DNA of 18,348 bases from Balneolaceae bacterium (GCA_007126675.1 SLAU01000128.1:1-18348); one strand, 5' to 3'. Positions 8,542 to 15,934 are shown, counted from the first letter of the stretch. Numbers and translations are program-made. Notes: generated by a model from the sequence alone, not told the origin.

Positions 8542-9099
8542 ATGGAATCAGCTAAAATTACACGTTTACTGCAGGCACAGGCCGAAGGCGATCAGGATGC
8601 GTACGACTCGCTGATTCCGCTTGTTTATGAAAAACTCAGAAACATTGCGCATAAAAGGATGCTGGGGGAGCGCGATGACCATACACTAAATACCACCGAT
8701 GTGGTGCACGAAGCCTATCTTAAGCTGATAGAGTTTGACAGAATAAACTGGCAAAACCGCTCCCATTTTTACGCCCTGGCCTCAAAGGTTATGCGCAATA
8801 TTTTGGTTGATTATGCAGTGAAAAAAAAGACGGAGAAACGGGGAGGCAAGTACAATCGTGTAACCTTACAGGAAGCCGATGCCCCGGTTGAAGTGGATTT
8901 GGATCAGCTGCTTTCCATCCATGATGCGCTGGGGCGATTATCTGAATTTGATGAGCGCAGGGCAAAAGTTGTGGAATACCGGTATTTCGGCGGGTTGAAT
9001 ATGGAAGAGATAGGAGAGGTGCTTGGAATTTCAACCCGAACCGTTCATCGCGACATGGATATTGCCAGTGCTTGGCTGAACAGGGAGTTGACGAGTTGA
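8542..9099 (+). CDS. ECF-type RNA polymerase sigma factor (TIGR02999-like)
   Basis: 185 residues, the usual length for this subgroup. Sigma region 2 spans about 8-98, with the subgroup-typical LNTTDVVHEAYLKL (49-62) and SHFYALASKVMRNILVDYA (74-92). Sigma region 4 spans about 125-182, with a helix-turn-helix at NMEEIGEVLGISTRTVHRD (153-171). The family directs RNA polymerase to alternative promoters. The TIGR02999-like group is often encoded beside Ser/Thr kinases instead of a classical anti-sigma factor, and here the kinase lies directly upstream on the same strand. No anti-sigma gene is visible. Control by phosphorylation is inference from this pairing. The ATG at 8542 lacks a clear Shine-Dalgarno sequence but gives the canonical N-terminus. 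Confidence 0.93.
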   Translation: MESAKITRLLQAQAEGDQDAYDSLIPLVYEKLRNIAHKRMLGERDDHTLNTTDVVHEAYLKLIEFDRINWQNRSHFYALASKVMRNILVDYAVKKKTEKRGGKYNRVTLQEADAPVEVDLDQLLSIHDALGRLSEFDERRAKVVEYRYFGGLNMEEIGEVLGISTRTVHRDMDIASAWLNRELTS

Positions 9100-9423
9100 A
9101 CTTCAATAATGTCAGTTTTTTGGAATAATTAGTTTTTGATCTATATTATTGTAATTCAGTGATTTGCTGAAGCGTATATAATGGAAAATGGGGAGCACTT
9201 TCTTTTATAAAAAGATCAGAGATTAAAAAGAATTAGGTTCCTCGTATTGCAAAAATAAGCTGGATAATTTGTACTTACATGGTTTTGCTTATCTGTACAT
9301 AGGCCATGCATAACAATCAAGTTTGGAATTTTATTTAACCAAGCTGAAGGGAAACATCAGCAAAATCTGCTTTTGATTGTAAGAATAGAATTGCTTTCCG
9401 GATACTTTTAAAATTTCATTGCC
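9100..9423. other. AT-rich intergenic region
   Basis: 324 bp between the sigma factor and the multicopper oxidase. It is AT-rich, with no open frame that looks coding, no strong hairpin and no recognised repeat. It probably carries the promoter of the oxidase gene, and the length makes readthrough from the sigma gene less likely. I could not place promoter elements. Confidence 0.5.
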
Positions 9424-11457
9424 ATGTCAATAAATAAAATTATTATAGCCATACTATCTGTGATGTTGATTGCTTTTCTGATCATCATAAATGTAATTGA
9501 AAAAAAATCGAATGACGATAGATACCTTTATCGCGCCTCTTCTGAACTTGCTGATTGTACGGTACCGAATCTTACTTATAGCACTGAATCGAGTGTATCC
9601 GGCCTCGAACCTGCCGGATTTGAGGATTTCAGCGACCCCACCGGTGTAATGGTAAACGACACCCTCCGCATCACCCTCGAAGCCCGTGCAGCAGAGTGGC
9701 GGCCGTGGGGACCGGACGGCCCGGCCATCTACACCCATGCTTTTGCCACGGATGTAGAAACACCGCGCGTTCCGGGTCCGTTAATTCGGTTTACAACCGG
9801 TACGCCGGTTCAGGTCACCTTACGAAATACACTTCCGGATACATTGGCAGTTCGTGGGTTGAGGGATAAAGCACGCGGGGGAGGATTAGCGGGGATTATT
9901 GCTGACCAGATTATAGTTCCGCCTTCAGGTGAAGAGGTGGTAAAATTCACATCGAACCTTTCAGGAACCTATTCATTTGGAGCAGAACGGCTCTCTGTAC
10001 ATACTGAATCCAATACTTCGCTGCCCGGATTTGTGGAAGCCGACAGGGGATTCCAGGGATTAGTGATCGTGGATGATCCTGATGAAACCATCTATTCCAA
10101 TGAGCGCTTTTTCCTTCTAACACATTGGGCAGATACGGAGTATCCGGCAACTTTCCTTCCATCCACTCGATTTTTCATAAACGGGCGCTCATGGCCGCAT
10201 ACCGAGCGGCTGATCTATGCCCAGGGAGACACGGTTCGGTGGCGGGTTATCAACTTCACCGGCCGTAATCATCCCATGCATTTGCACGGGTTCTATTTCA
10301 GTGTGGATGCAAAGGGCAACCTCGTAACCGAACAGGTGTATGAACCTGAGGAAAGGCGACTGGTTGTAACCGAAATGGTTGCTCCCGCTGAAACCATACG
10401 AATGAGCTGGGTGGCTGAAGAACCGGGCAATTGGGTGTTTCACTGTCATTTCATGCGGCACATGTCGTGGATGCAGACAGCCCCGATTGACGGCCCTCCT
10501 CCCTCTCATGCACATAGCGGCCTGGCAGATGCAGAATTGATGGGCGGACTGGTTCTGGGCGTCACGGTTCTGCCGGAAGAGGGCTGGGCACCGGATGATG
10601 AAAATCCCCGCAGGAAGCTCGATCTCTTCATCAACAAAAAAGAGCGGGTTTTTAGGGATGATGCCGGCTACGCCTTTGTGCTTCAGAATGGAGACGAGCC
10701 GCCGCCGCCCGACTCCCTCACCTTCCCCGGAAGCCCGATTATTCTTACGAGGGGCGAGCCTACTGAGATTACGGTTCACAACCGGGCTGATGCAGCGCTC
10801 GGTGTTCACTGGCACGGCCTGGAGCTGGAGAGCTGGTCCGACGGCGTACCCGGATGGAGCGGCATGCCCGGCAGTGTAATTCCCGCCATTCAGCCCGGAA
10901 GCTCGTTTTCGGTCCGCATGACTCCTCCACGTGCCGGTACTTTTATGTACCACGTACACAGCGAACCCGGCCACCAGTTGGCGCAGGGACTCTACGGCCC
11001 GTTCCTGGTGATGGAACCGGGCGAAGAGTGGGATCCGGAAACCGACCGCTATTTCATTCTCGGTTCGCTTGGATCGGGTGATGATCCCCCGGCAGCCGTA
11101 AACGGAGAGACTGAACCGAGCCTGATGGAGTTTCGCGCCGGAGAAACCTACCGCATGCGGTTCATGCATATCAGCCCGGACGATGACAAACGAGTAACTC
11201 TGTTGAAAGACGATGAGCCTGTAGAATGGCAGTTCATCGCCAAAGACGGGGCTGACCTGCCGCCAAACCAGGCTCGAATGCAACCTGCCGAACTCGATAT
11301 CCACGTCGGCGAAACCTACGATTTCCGATGGATACCCGATGAGCCGGGAAAATACACCCTGCGAATAGTAACCACCTTCGACCGGGGTGCTCCCGCTTTT
11401 CCGCGAGAAGCACCTGGGCCGCATACGGCGGAGATTGGGGTGAGGGTTTACGAATAA
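9424..11457 (+). CDS. Multicopper oxidase with permuted copper-motif order
   Basis: 677 residues with an N-terminal hydrophobic segment (about 5-24) that anchors or exports it. At least four cupredoxin-like stretches are visible. The first (about 75-218) has the domain-1 look (VPGPLIRF at 116-123) but no copper histidines: where HWHG would be it reads AVRGL. The second carries HPMHLHG (283-289) and HCHFMRHMSWM (340-350), supplying type 1 ligands H283, C341 and H346. The third carries HWHG (462-465) and YHVH (509-512). A fourth, without copper motifs, ends the protein. All eight type 2/3 histidines are present (286, 288, 340, 342, 462, 464, 510, 512), so laccase-like oxidation of an organic substrate or metal with reduction of oxygen is likely. 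In ordinary three-domain oxidases HWH and HxH come first. After H346 the usual +5 axial position is Q351, with M350 at +4. Confidence 0.9.
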   Translation: MSINKIIIAILSVMLIAFLIIINVIEKKSNDDRYLYRASSELADCTVPNLTYSTESSVSGLEPAGFEDFSDPTGVMVNDTLRITLEARAAEWRPWGPDGPAIYTHAFATDVETPRVPGPLIRFTTGTPVQVTLRNTLPDTLAVRGLRDKARGGGLAGIIADQIIVPPSGEEVVKFTSNLSGTYSFGAERLSVHTESNTSLPGFVEADRGFQGLVIVDDPDETIYSNERFFLLTHWADTEYPATFLPSTRFFINGRSWPHTERLIYAQGDTVRWRVINFTGRNHPMHLHGFYFSVDAKGNLVTEQVYEPEERRLVVTEMVAPAETIRMSWVAEEPGNWVFHCHFMRHMSWMQTAPIDGPPPSHAHSGLADAELMGGLVLGVTVLPEEGWAPDDENPRRKLDLFINKKERVFRDDAGYAFVLQNGDEPPPPDSLTFPGSPIILTRGEPTEITVHNRADAALGVHWHGLELESWSDGVPGWSGMPGSVIPAIQPGSSFSVRMTPPRAGTFMYHVHSEPGHQLAQGLYGPFLVMEPGEEWDPETDRYFILGSLGSGDDPPAAVNGETEPSLMEFRAGETYRMRFMHISPDDDKRVTLLKDDEPVEWQFIAKDGADLPPNQARMQPAELDIHVGETYDFRWIPDEPGKYTLRIVTTFDRGAPAFPREAPGPHTAEIGVRVYE

Positions 11458-11489
11458 TGAAAAAGGAAAGATGATGAAGAGTAACACAG

Positions 11490-11545
11490 GAGATCCTTCG
11501 ACTTCGTCATTCGGAAAAGCGCCGAATGACTACGCTCAGGATGAC
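11490..11545. repeat. Left arm of GATCCTTCGACTTCG-type inverted repeat
   Basis: This element begins GAGATCCTTCGACTTCG and ends CGCTCAGGATGAC, with an internal hairpin TCATTCGG/CCGAATGA (11507-11514 and 11522-11529). The inverse copy lies at 11632-11691. Sequences of this kind (GATCCTTCGACTTCG...CTCAGGATGAC) are common scattered intergenic repeats in many bacterial genomes, as I recall them. Confidence 0.75.
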
Positions 11546-11564
11546 ATGCTTCTGAGCAAGAGTA

Positions 11565-11611
11565 AAAAAGCCGGTACCGTGCAGCCATCGGCTGCACGGT
11601 ACCGGCTTTTT
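11565..11611. terminator. Perfect 22-bp hairpin, likely bidirectional terminator
   Basis: Perfect 22-base arms (11565-11586 and 11590-11611) around the 3-base loop ATC. The left arm begins with five A and the right arm ends with five T, so it can act as a rho-independent terminator on either strand. It follows the multicopper oxidase stop codon by 107 bp and separates it from the peptidase-like gene. Confidence 0.9.
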
Positions 11612-11631
11612 CTTTAATTAAATGCGCAACA

Positions 11632-11691
11632 GTCATCCTGAGCGAAGGCCACGACAATGCCTTTCTGTCGGGGGCGAAGTCGAAGGATCTC
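11632..11691. repeat. Right arm of GATCCTTCGACTTCG-type inverted repeat
   Basis: It begins GTCATCCTGAGCGAAG and ends CGAAGTCGAAGGATCTC, the reverse of the element at 11490-11545. The middle differs: a CGACA/TGTCG hairpin (11652-11656, 11666-11670) instead of TCATTCGG/CCGAATGA. Together the two arms flank the 22-bp terminator hairpin symmetrically. Confidence 0.75.
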
Positions 11692-11760
11692 TCAACTAAG
11701 GTTAATATGTATCCCAAAAACTGTCGGATTCGAGCATCCAACACCCAAGTACAAAAAACC

Positions 11761-13293
11761 ATGATCAATCATATCATAAAAACCATCACCGCACTCACGT
11801 TCCTGATGCTCCCTGCCTTTGTTGCAGGACAAGAAGTAGCCGAGGAAAAAACTGCCTGGAACTACACTCCGATATTCGAAGAAAAACTCTGTCCGTTCGA
11901 AGCCACCCCGGAGCAGCTCAGCCAAATCCGGTGCAGCTGGCTTACAGTTCCGGAAAACCGGGATAAACCTGACGGACGCACCCTTAAGCTGGCTGTGGCT
12001 GTAGTATCGAGTTTGAGTGAGAACCCGGAACCCGATCCGCTTGTTTACATTCCCGGCGGACCGGGTACGGCGGGGTTTCATCTGGCTGACGGTTTCTTGA
12101 GTTCGGAATTTCGAAATGAAAGAGAATTGATTTTTTTTGACCCAAGAGGTGTCGGTCTATCTGACCCCAAGGCATGTACCGATCTGACACGGAACTGGTG
12201 GAATGCTTCCTATTTCTCGGGATCAGAACCGGATGAACTTCGACAAGAAAAGCTGATCCTGGTTAATCGTTGCAAAAAGGAGATTGAAGAGAAAAACATA
12301 GATTTGTCACAATTCAACACTGCAGCGAATGTTCACGATCTTGAGTATCTGCGCAAAGCTCTGGGTTATGAGCAGTGGAACCTTTGGGGGCGATCTTACG
12401 GCTCAAGAGTGGCTCTCGAAGCAATGAGAATCTTTCCCGATCCTATCCGAAGCGTTGTTCTCGACGGGCCGTCTCCGCCAAATGTAACGAAATGGACTCC
12501 AGACGCCGGAAACTTCCTGGATATATTAAACCATCGTCTTGCGGATTGTAAATCTGATCCGCAATGCAATGCCGTTTTACCGAATTTACGGGTGAAGTTT
12601 TGGAGTACTTTTCATAGCCTGAAAGAAGATCCATGGATTATTGAGACAGGTGACAGGGAAATTCTTCCCCAATTGATAGTTTTAAGTGAAGCCTCTTTTG
12701 CTTTTGCCATCTATAGTGCACTGAACAGGATTCAGACAAGTGCAATGGTGCCGCTGATGATTGACCGGTTCACAGAGCGGGATGAGTCGTTTATCATAAA
12801 CCTTCTCCCCCGGCTGGACAGAAGTTCCGAAAGAAGAAGCTGGTGGGTTCACTTGTCAGTAAATTGTTTTGAAAAACTGGCAATAACAGAAGGAGAAACA
12901 AGTGGAGGATCAGGTTCTGAGATTGAGTTACTTGAAGAGGTCGGCTTCGGGCGGGATGACCGAATTTGTGACACTCTGCATCCATACCGCATTGACCCGG
13001 TACATTTGGAGCCGGTAGTTAGCGACATTCCGGTACTGATTCTGGCCGGTGAATACGATCCCGCAACGCACCGGTCATACGGATGGATTACTCATGAAAC
13101 ATTAAGCCGATCACAATTGGCGGAGATCCCCGGAGCGGGCCACGATTCAGCTGCTCTCTTTCCCTGCACCCTAAACTTTTTTAAACGATTCCTGGATGAT
13201 CCCGATGCCGAGCTTGACATGACATGCCTGGAAACCATGCCCCGGACGGTGTTCGTAACGGATCCGGCCGTGGTGTTTGGCTCTCGGAATTAG
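11761..13293 (+). CDS. Secreted alpha/beta hydrolase of the S33/TAP peptidase type
   Basis: 510 residues from the ATG at 11761. An upstream in-frame ATG at 11707 would add 18 polar residues before the signal peptide, so the later start is preferred: it gives a clean signal ending AFVAGQ. The N-terminal half holds the alpha/beta-hydrolase core: IPGGPG (97-102, oxyanion region), FFDPRGVGLSDP (125-136) and the nucleophile motif GRSYG with S212. The C-terminal TAP-like segment has LILAGEYDPAT (acid D433) and IPGAGHD (H461). This set of motifs is typical of proline iminopeptidase/tripeptidyl aminopeptidase relatives that remove N-terminal residues from peptides; many members have unknown substrates. 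Several cysteines (such as C45, C58, C139, C171) may form disulfides after export. It lies downstream of a strong terminator and is probably transcribed alone. Confidence 0.87.
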   Translation: MINHIIKTITALTFLMLPAFVAGQEVAEEKTAWNYTPIFEEKLCPFEATPEQLSQIRCSWLTVPENRDKPDGRTLKLAVAVVSSLSENPEPDPLVYIPGGPGTAGFHLADGFLSSEFRNERELIFFDPRGVGLSDPKACTDLTRNWWNASYFSGSEPDELRQEKLILVNRCKKEIEEKNIDLSQFNTAANVHDLEYLRKALGYEQWNLWGRSYGSRVALEAMRIFPDPIRSVVLDGPSPPNVTKWTPDAGNFLDILNHRLADCKSDPQCNAVLPNLRVKFWSTFHSLKEDPWIIETGDREILPQLIVLSEASFAFAIYSALNRIQTSAMVPLMIDRFTERDESFIINLLPRLDRSSERRSWWVHLSVNCFEKLAITEGETSGGSGSEIELLEEVGFGRDDRICDTLHPYRIDPVHLEPVVSDIPVLILAGEYDPATHRSYGWITHETLSRSQLAEIPGAGHDSAALFPCTLNFFKRFLDDPDAELDMTCLETMPRTVFVTDPAVVFGSRN

Positions 13294-13481
13294 ACGCTTT
13301 TAGCCGGTGGTGCATCCGAAAGTGCTTTATGATGAGCTGGAGAGAGGTTAAAATCTGTATGATCTTAATAGAAATGAGAATTAATCTGACATTACTCATG
13401 CGTTAAAACTAATGAGGACAGGTACTTACAGGCCTGTCGGGCTGATGGCTTACGTGAGTTGTTGTACCGGTAAATATCCTT

Positions 13482-13529
13482 AGACGCTGACAGGAGGTCC
13501 GGAAAAGCATCGGACCACGCTGTCAGGTC
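13482..13529. repeat. REP-like hairpin element, copy 2
   Basis: The same design as 4104-4153: AGACGCTGACAGGAGGTCC on the left and GGACCACGCTGTCAGGTC on the right, with inner arms GGTCCG/CGGACC around GAAAAGCAT. The outer bases match copy 1 almost exactly while the loop differs in sequence and length. That suggests conservation of the stem rather than recent duplication. A further small inverted repeat (GACAGG/CCTGTC, 13417-13438) lies about 45 bp before it and may be a decayed partner. The element sits between the peptidase-like gene and the NTF2-fold gene. Confidence 0.85.
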
Positions 13530-13578
13530 ACTTTATACAATCTGAAATCCTGAAGTTATTCAATATGGAGATAAACAA

Positions 13579-14097
13579 ATGAACACGTTGATAAAATATG
13601 TTATTGCATTCGCATTCACACTTACTTTGCTGGTACCTGTCGATGGCTTGCCGGAACAGGCAGAAGATACATTGCTGATTGTGGAACAGGATCAGAACAT
13701 CGAATTTGCACAATTTCTTGATCAGCTTGATCGGGCCATCAATCAATTCGTCAACGGAAATGATTCCGATTTTAAACAAGTCTGGGCACACTCTGAGGAT
13801 ATTACCGTAGCAGGAGGATTTGGCGGTGAAATCGTGCAGGGCTGGGAGACTATCGGCCCGCGCCTGTCTCGTGTGAGTGCGTCTTATACCAATACACTTT
13901 ATACAACGGAGCGTATTTCGCATGGATCTAATGGCGAGTTTGGTTACCTGATTCAGCACGAATACTTCAGCCATCCGGAAGAAACCGAACCTTATCAGCA
14001 GTACAGGGTTACGATGTTATTCAGGATCGAATCCGGAGAATGGAAACTTTTCCACCGTCATGCTGATTCGCAGGTCGTTTTTCAGGCCCGGGATTGA
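13579..14097 (+). CDS. Secreted NTF2-fold protein, DUF4440/SnoaL-like
   Basis: 172 residues. A signal peptide (about 1-23, hydrophobic YVIAFAFTLTLLVPV) predicts export. The mature part fits the NTF2-like fold of DUF4440/SnoaL_3 proteins: a helix with FLDQLDRAINQFVNGN (46-61), then FKQVWAHSEDITVAGGFGG (65-83), a QGWETIGPRLSRVSASY segment (87-103) and a final pair of strands with RVTMLFRIESGEWKLFHRHAD (143-163). The HRHAD ending is common in this family. Members include small isomerases, cyclases and ligand binders; no catalytic residue can be assigned here. The ATG at 13579 is preceded by GGAGATAAACAA, one of the better ribosome binding sites in the window. It is followed by more than 800 bp without a convincing gene. 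Confidence 0.82.
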   Translation: MNTLIKYVIAFAFTLTLLVPVDGLPEQAEDTLLIVEQDQNIEFAQFLDQLDRAINQFVNGNDSDFKQVWAHSEDITVAGGFGGEIVQGWETIGPRLSRVSASYTNTLYTTERISHGSNGEFGYLIQHEYFSHPEETEPYQQYRVTMLFRIESGEWKLFHRHADSQVVFQARD

Positions 14098-14796
14098 TGA
14101 AAAGTCCATCGCGAACACACCCATTCCATCGGCTGACTGATCCCTTCGGGAAATTCCCCTCTCGAGAGGGGATGTAAAAATACCTTGTCAAGTTTTGGCC
14201 GGGTTAAAGTTTTTAGGTTGCAAATCATATTGTAAAAGCTCCCCTCCTTGTCACACCGCTTTTTGGTGTGATAGGGAGGGCCGGGGGTGGGTCCGAAAAG
14301 GCAGACATCCGCATTAAGGCTCAAAACTTAAATTTTTTAAGTCATATTTTTTTGGAAAATAATTTTCACACAGCCCCACGAGAGGGGACAGATTGTGAAG
14401 TGTCCAGCGGAGCAATCAGGGATGTGTCCCTGATTCAGGATTCTTGCCCAAAAGAATACACTCCTCGTTAGCTTTAATTACGAACAAAGCCTTGAAATGG
14501 CATTCCTTGTAGCCAAGGAGTAGAAAAAGAGTTATCAGTGAGGAACACTTATGCACCTTAAGTTTACCCTTCTGATTTACGGTTTTTCAATTCATACTTG
14601 AATTTTTAATCATAATTCCCTAAATGCTTGTTAGTTCAGCAGTTAATCAGGAATTACCGGCTGATCGTTTAAGTGATTAATCAAGAGTTTCTTCCCGGTG
14701 TAATGTGTTAGGTCCGGCTGAAAGCACAGCTTTTCCATCTTTCAGTTTCTAATTATTGGGCCTGAACGAAATAATCAGATGTTCAGAACAAAAACC
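14098..14796. other. Gene-poor region with several hairpins
   Basis: No open frame here looks coding; the longer ones cross palindromes and have no recognisable protein features. It holds a perfect 18-bp palindrome TCCCCTCTCGAGAGGGGA (14155-14172). It also holds a 16-bp stem with two G-U pairs, CCCTCCTTGTCACACC against GGTGTGATAGGGAGGG (14242-14257 and 14265-14280, loop GCTTTTT), and a nearby pair GGGACA/TGTCC (about 14385-14405). A perfect 9-bp stem AATCAGGGA/TCCCTGATT (14414-14435, loop TGTG) follows. From 14460 to 14796 I see nothing definite. The hairpins look like remnants of several interspersed repeat families or a decayed insertion. Confidence 0.6.
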
Positions 14797-14911
14797 CTTT
14801 GTGTCCTCGTGGCAATTCGGGCATCATCCAAACATGAGCCTCGGTTTTTTCACCCTCGAAGAGTCGGTACAGGCACGAAGCCGCGAATACTCGAGGTTAA
14901 ACGAAGAATTT
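14797..14911. repeat. CTCGGTTTTTT repeat, copy A
   Basis: Contains CCTCGTGGC (14805-14813), then ATGAGCCTCGGTTTTTTCACC (core from 14840), then CACGAAGCCGCGAA and ACGAAGAATT. It aligns by eye with the copies at 15202-15311, 15851-15908 and 17826-17938. The similarity to the last copy continues past the repeat (GAAGAATT, TTGNTCAG) towards the next ATG. A predicted reading frame across it (14779-14988) is probably an artefact. Confidence 0.75.
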
Positions 14912-14974
14912 CGATTTGGTCAGTAGTAACCCGGGAGAATATAAATCAACAAAATTATATCAGGGATTTACATT

Positions 14975-15136
14975 ATGCCAAATGCTGAAACAATAACAAT
15001 ACACTCTGTAAACATCACGAAGTCGGGAACTTCTTCGTGGTTCAATCTCGGCCTCGTTACAGCCGGTACAGCGGTTGGAGAGGCTATCTCACGGGTAATG
15101 GCCCTGTTCGCTAAGGTGTTCGGGTTTCTTTACTAA
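14975..15136 (+). CDS. Candidate small protein, 53 residues, unknown
   Basis: An ATG at 14975 preceded by CAGGGATTTACATT opens a 53-codon frame ending in TAA at 15134-15136. The product has a polar N-terminus (MPNAETITIHSVNITKSG) and a glycine/alanine-rich then hydrophobic C-terminus (GTAVGEAISRVMALFAKVF, then GFLY), which could be a membrane-associated helix. No homology is recognised. In favour: it follows repeat copy A at a distance similar to the copy C-to-gene distance at 17999. Against: it overlaps an inverted pair CACGAAG/CTTCGTG (15016-15022, 15033-15039) that resembles repeat sequence, and it is short. A host-encoded small peptide or a chance frame are both possible. Confidence 0.33.
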   Translation: MPNAETITIHSVNITKSGTSSWFNLGLVTAGTAVGEAISRVMALFAKVFGFLY

Positions 15137-15201
15137 ATACTAAACCACCAACCATTAACGAAAATGGATAACCATGAAACAAAAAGAGTTTATCAAATAA
15201 G

Positions 15202-15311
15202 CCTTCGTGGCCAACCGGACGTGGACAATTTAAGCCTCGATTTTTTAACACGTCCCAAAGGGATCCGCCAACCGGCTGAAAGGCACTAAGACCCGCAGAA
15301 ATCCGAAGAAA
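15202..15311. repeat. CTCGATTTTTT repeat, copy B (degenerate)
   Basis: CCTTCGTGGCC (15202-15212), core CCTCGATTTTTTAACACG from 15235, then GGCACTAAGACCCGCAGAA and CGAAGAAAAC. This aligns by eye with copy C with many substitutions. After it the ACATAAAC shared with the region behind copy C appears, and the SnoaL-like lipoprotein starts at 15335. Confidence 0.6.
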
Positions 15312-15334
15312 ACAATCAAAACATAAACAAACCC

Positions 15335-15850
15335 ATGCTGAACATTAGAAAACATAACAAGATCAACTGGCTTTTTGGCATTTCCGGGATTCTTTGTCTC
15401 ATGATTTTCGCCGTTTCATGTGAACAGCAGGCAACGTCCCAAAAACAGCAGATACAGGAAGTCGTCCATTCTATGTTTGAAGAGGGATGGAACCGGGGTG
15501 ATATCGATTCTTTTGATGAGACAATTGCCGACTCGGTCCTGTTTCACTACGCTGGTTCACCGCGAACACTTTCAAGAGATGAGATGTCGCAGTTTGTGAT
15601 TCGCTGGCGGGAGGCGTTTCCCGATCTGAGGATCGATCTTGATGAGTTTCTCATTCAGAATAAAATGGCCGCCATCCGGGGCACTCTCACCGGCACACAC
15701 GAAGGCCCATGGGCCGGTGCCGAACCGACAGGTGAAAAGGTGAGCATGGTCCTGATGATGTTTTTCCGTTTTGAAAATGGAAAGATGGTGGAACTCTGGG
15801 AGGTGGATGATCAACTCGGCTTCAGAAGGCAGTTGGGATTAATTCCGTAA
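15335..15850 (+). CDS. SnoaL-like (ester-cyclase family) lipoprotein
   Basis: 171 residues. A lipoprotein signal ends FAVSC, with C29 as the likely lipidated cysteine. The mature part has the SnoaL-like NTF2 fold seen in proteins annotated as ester cyclases: MFEEGWNRGDIDSFDETIA (47-65), a WREAFPDLRIDLDEF stretch (91-105), GTLTGTHEGPWAG (116-128), PTGEKVSM (131-138) and a closing FENGKMVELWEVDDQLGF (146-163). True SnoaL enzymes catalyse an aldol ring closure in polyketide synthesis; no polyketide genes are visible, so a general small-molecule role is safer. It heads a run of three lipoprotein genes on the plus strand (15335, 15935, 16877), with spacing of 84 bp and 78 bp. The start is fixed by the signal peptide; repeat copy B lies just upstream. 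Confidence 0.87.
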   Translation: MLNIRKHNKINWLFGISGILCLMIFAVSCEQQATSQKQQIQEVVHSMFEEGWNRGDIDSFDETIADSVLFHYAGSPRTLSRDEMSQFVIRWREAFPDLRIDLDEFLIQNKMAAIRGTLTGTHEGPWAGAEPTGEKVSMVLMMFFRFENGKMVELWEVDDQLGFRRQLGLIP

Positions 15851-15908
15851 CCATCGTGGCATTCACTGACGGAAACCATATATGAAACTCGATTTTTTAC
15901 CATGAAGT
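15851..15908. repeat. CTCGATTTTTT repeat, copy D (short)
   Basis: TCGTGGCATTC, CTGACGGAAACCATATATGA and CTCGATTTTTTACC (core at 15888) match copy C (TCGTGGCTACC, CTGACAGGAATC, TATGAGTCTCGGTTTTTTCACC) base for base over most positions. The match stops soon after the core. The ATG at 15902 falls inside it, where copy C reads CACGAGG. Confidence 0.65.
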
Positions 15909-15934
15909 ATACAACTCATAATAAACAGAACAAC

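Noticed and set aside
10189..11487. Long minus-strand open frame of 432 codons opposite the multicopper oxidase
   Set aside because: It overlaps a gene with all expected copper motifs, its translation has no recognisable domain, and the composition is typical of an antisense shadow frame.
11707..11760. Longer N-terminus for the peptidase-like gene
   Set aside because: It puts 18 polar residues, including charged ones, before a signal peptide that starts cleanly at 11761.
14779..14988. 69-codon frame
   Set aside because: Mostly repeat copy A; the translation (arginine-rich, no domain) is explained by the repeat.
15163..15288. 41-codon frame starting MDNHETKRVYQIS
   Set aside because: Most of it is repeat copy B, with no independent evidence of coding.
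14098..15334. CRISPR array or tRNA genes in the gene-poor region
   Set aside because: No regularly spaced direct repeats and no cloverleaf-like sequence were seen; repeats here are dispersed and palindromic.
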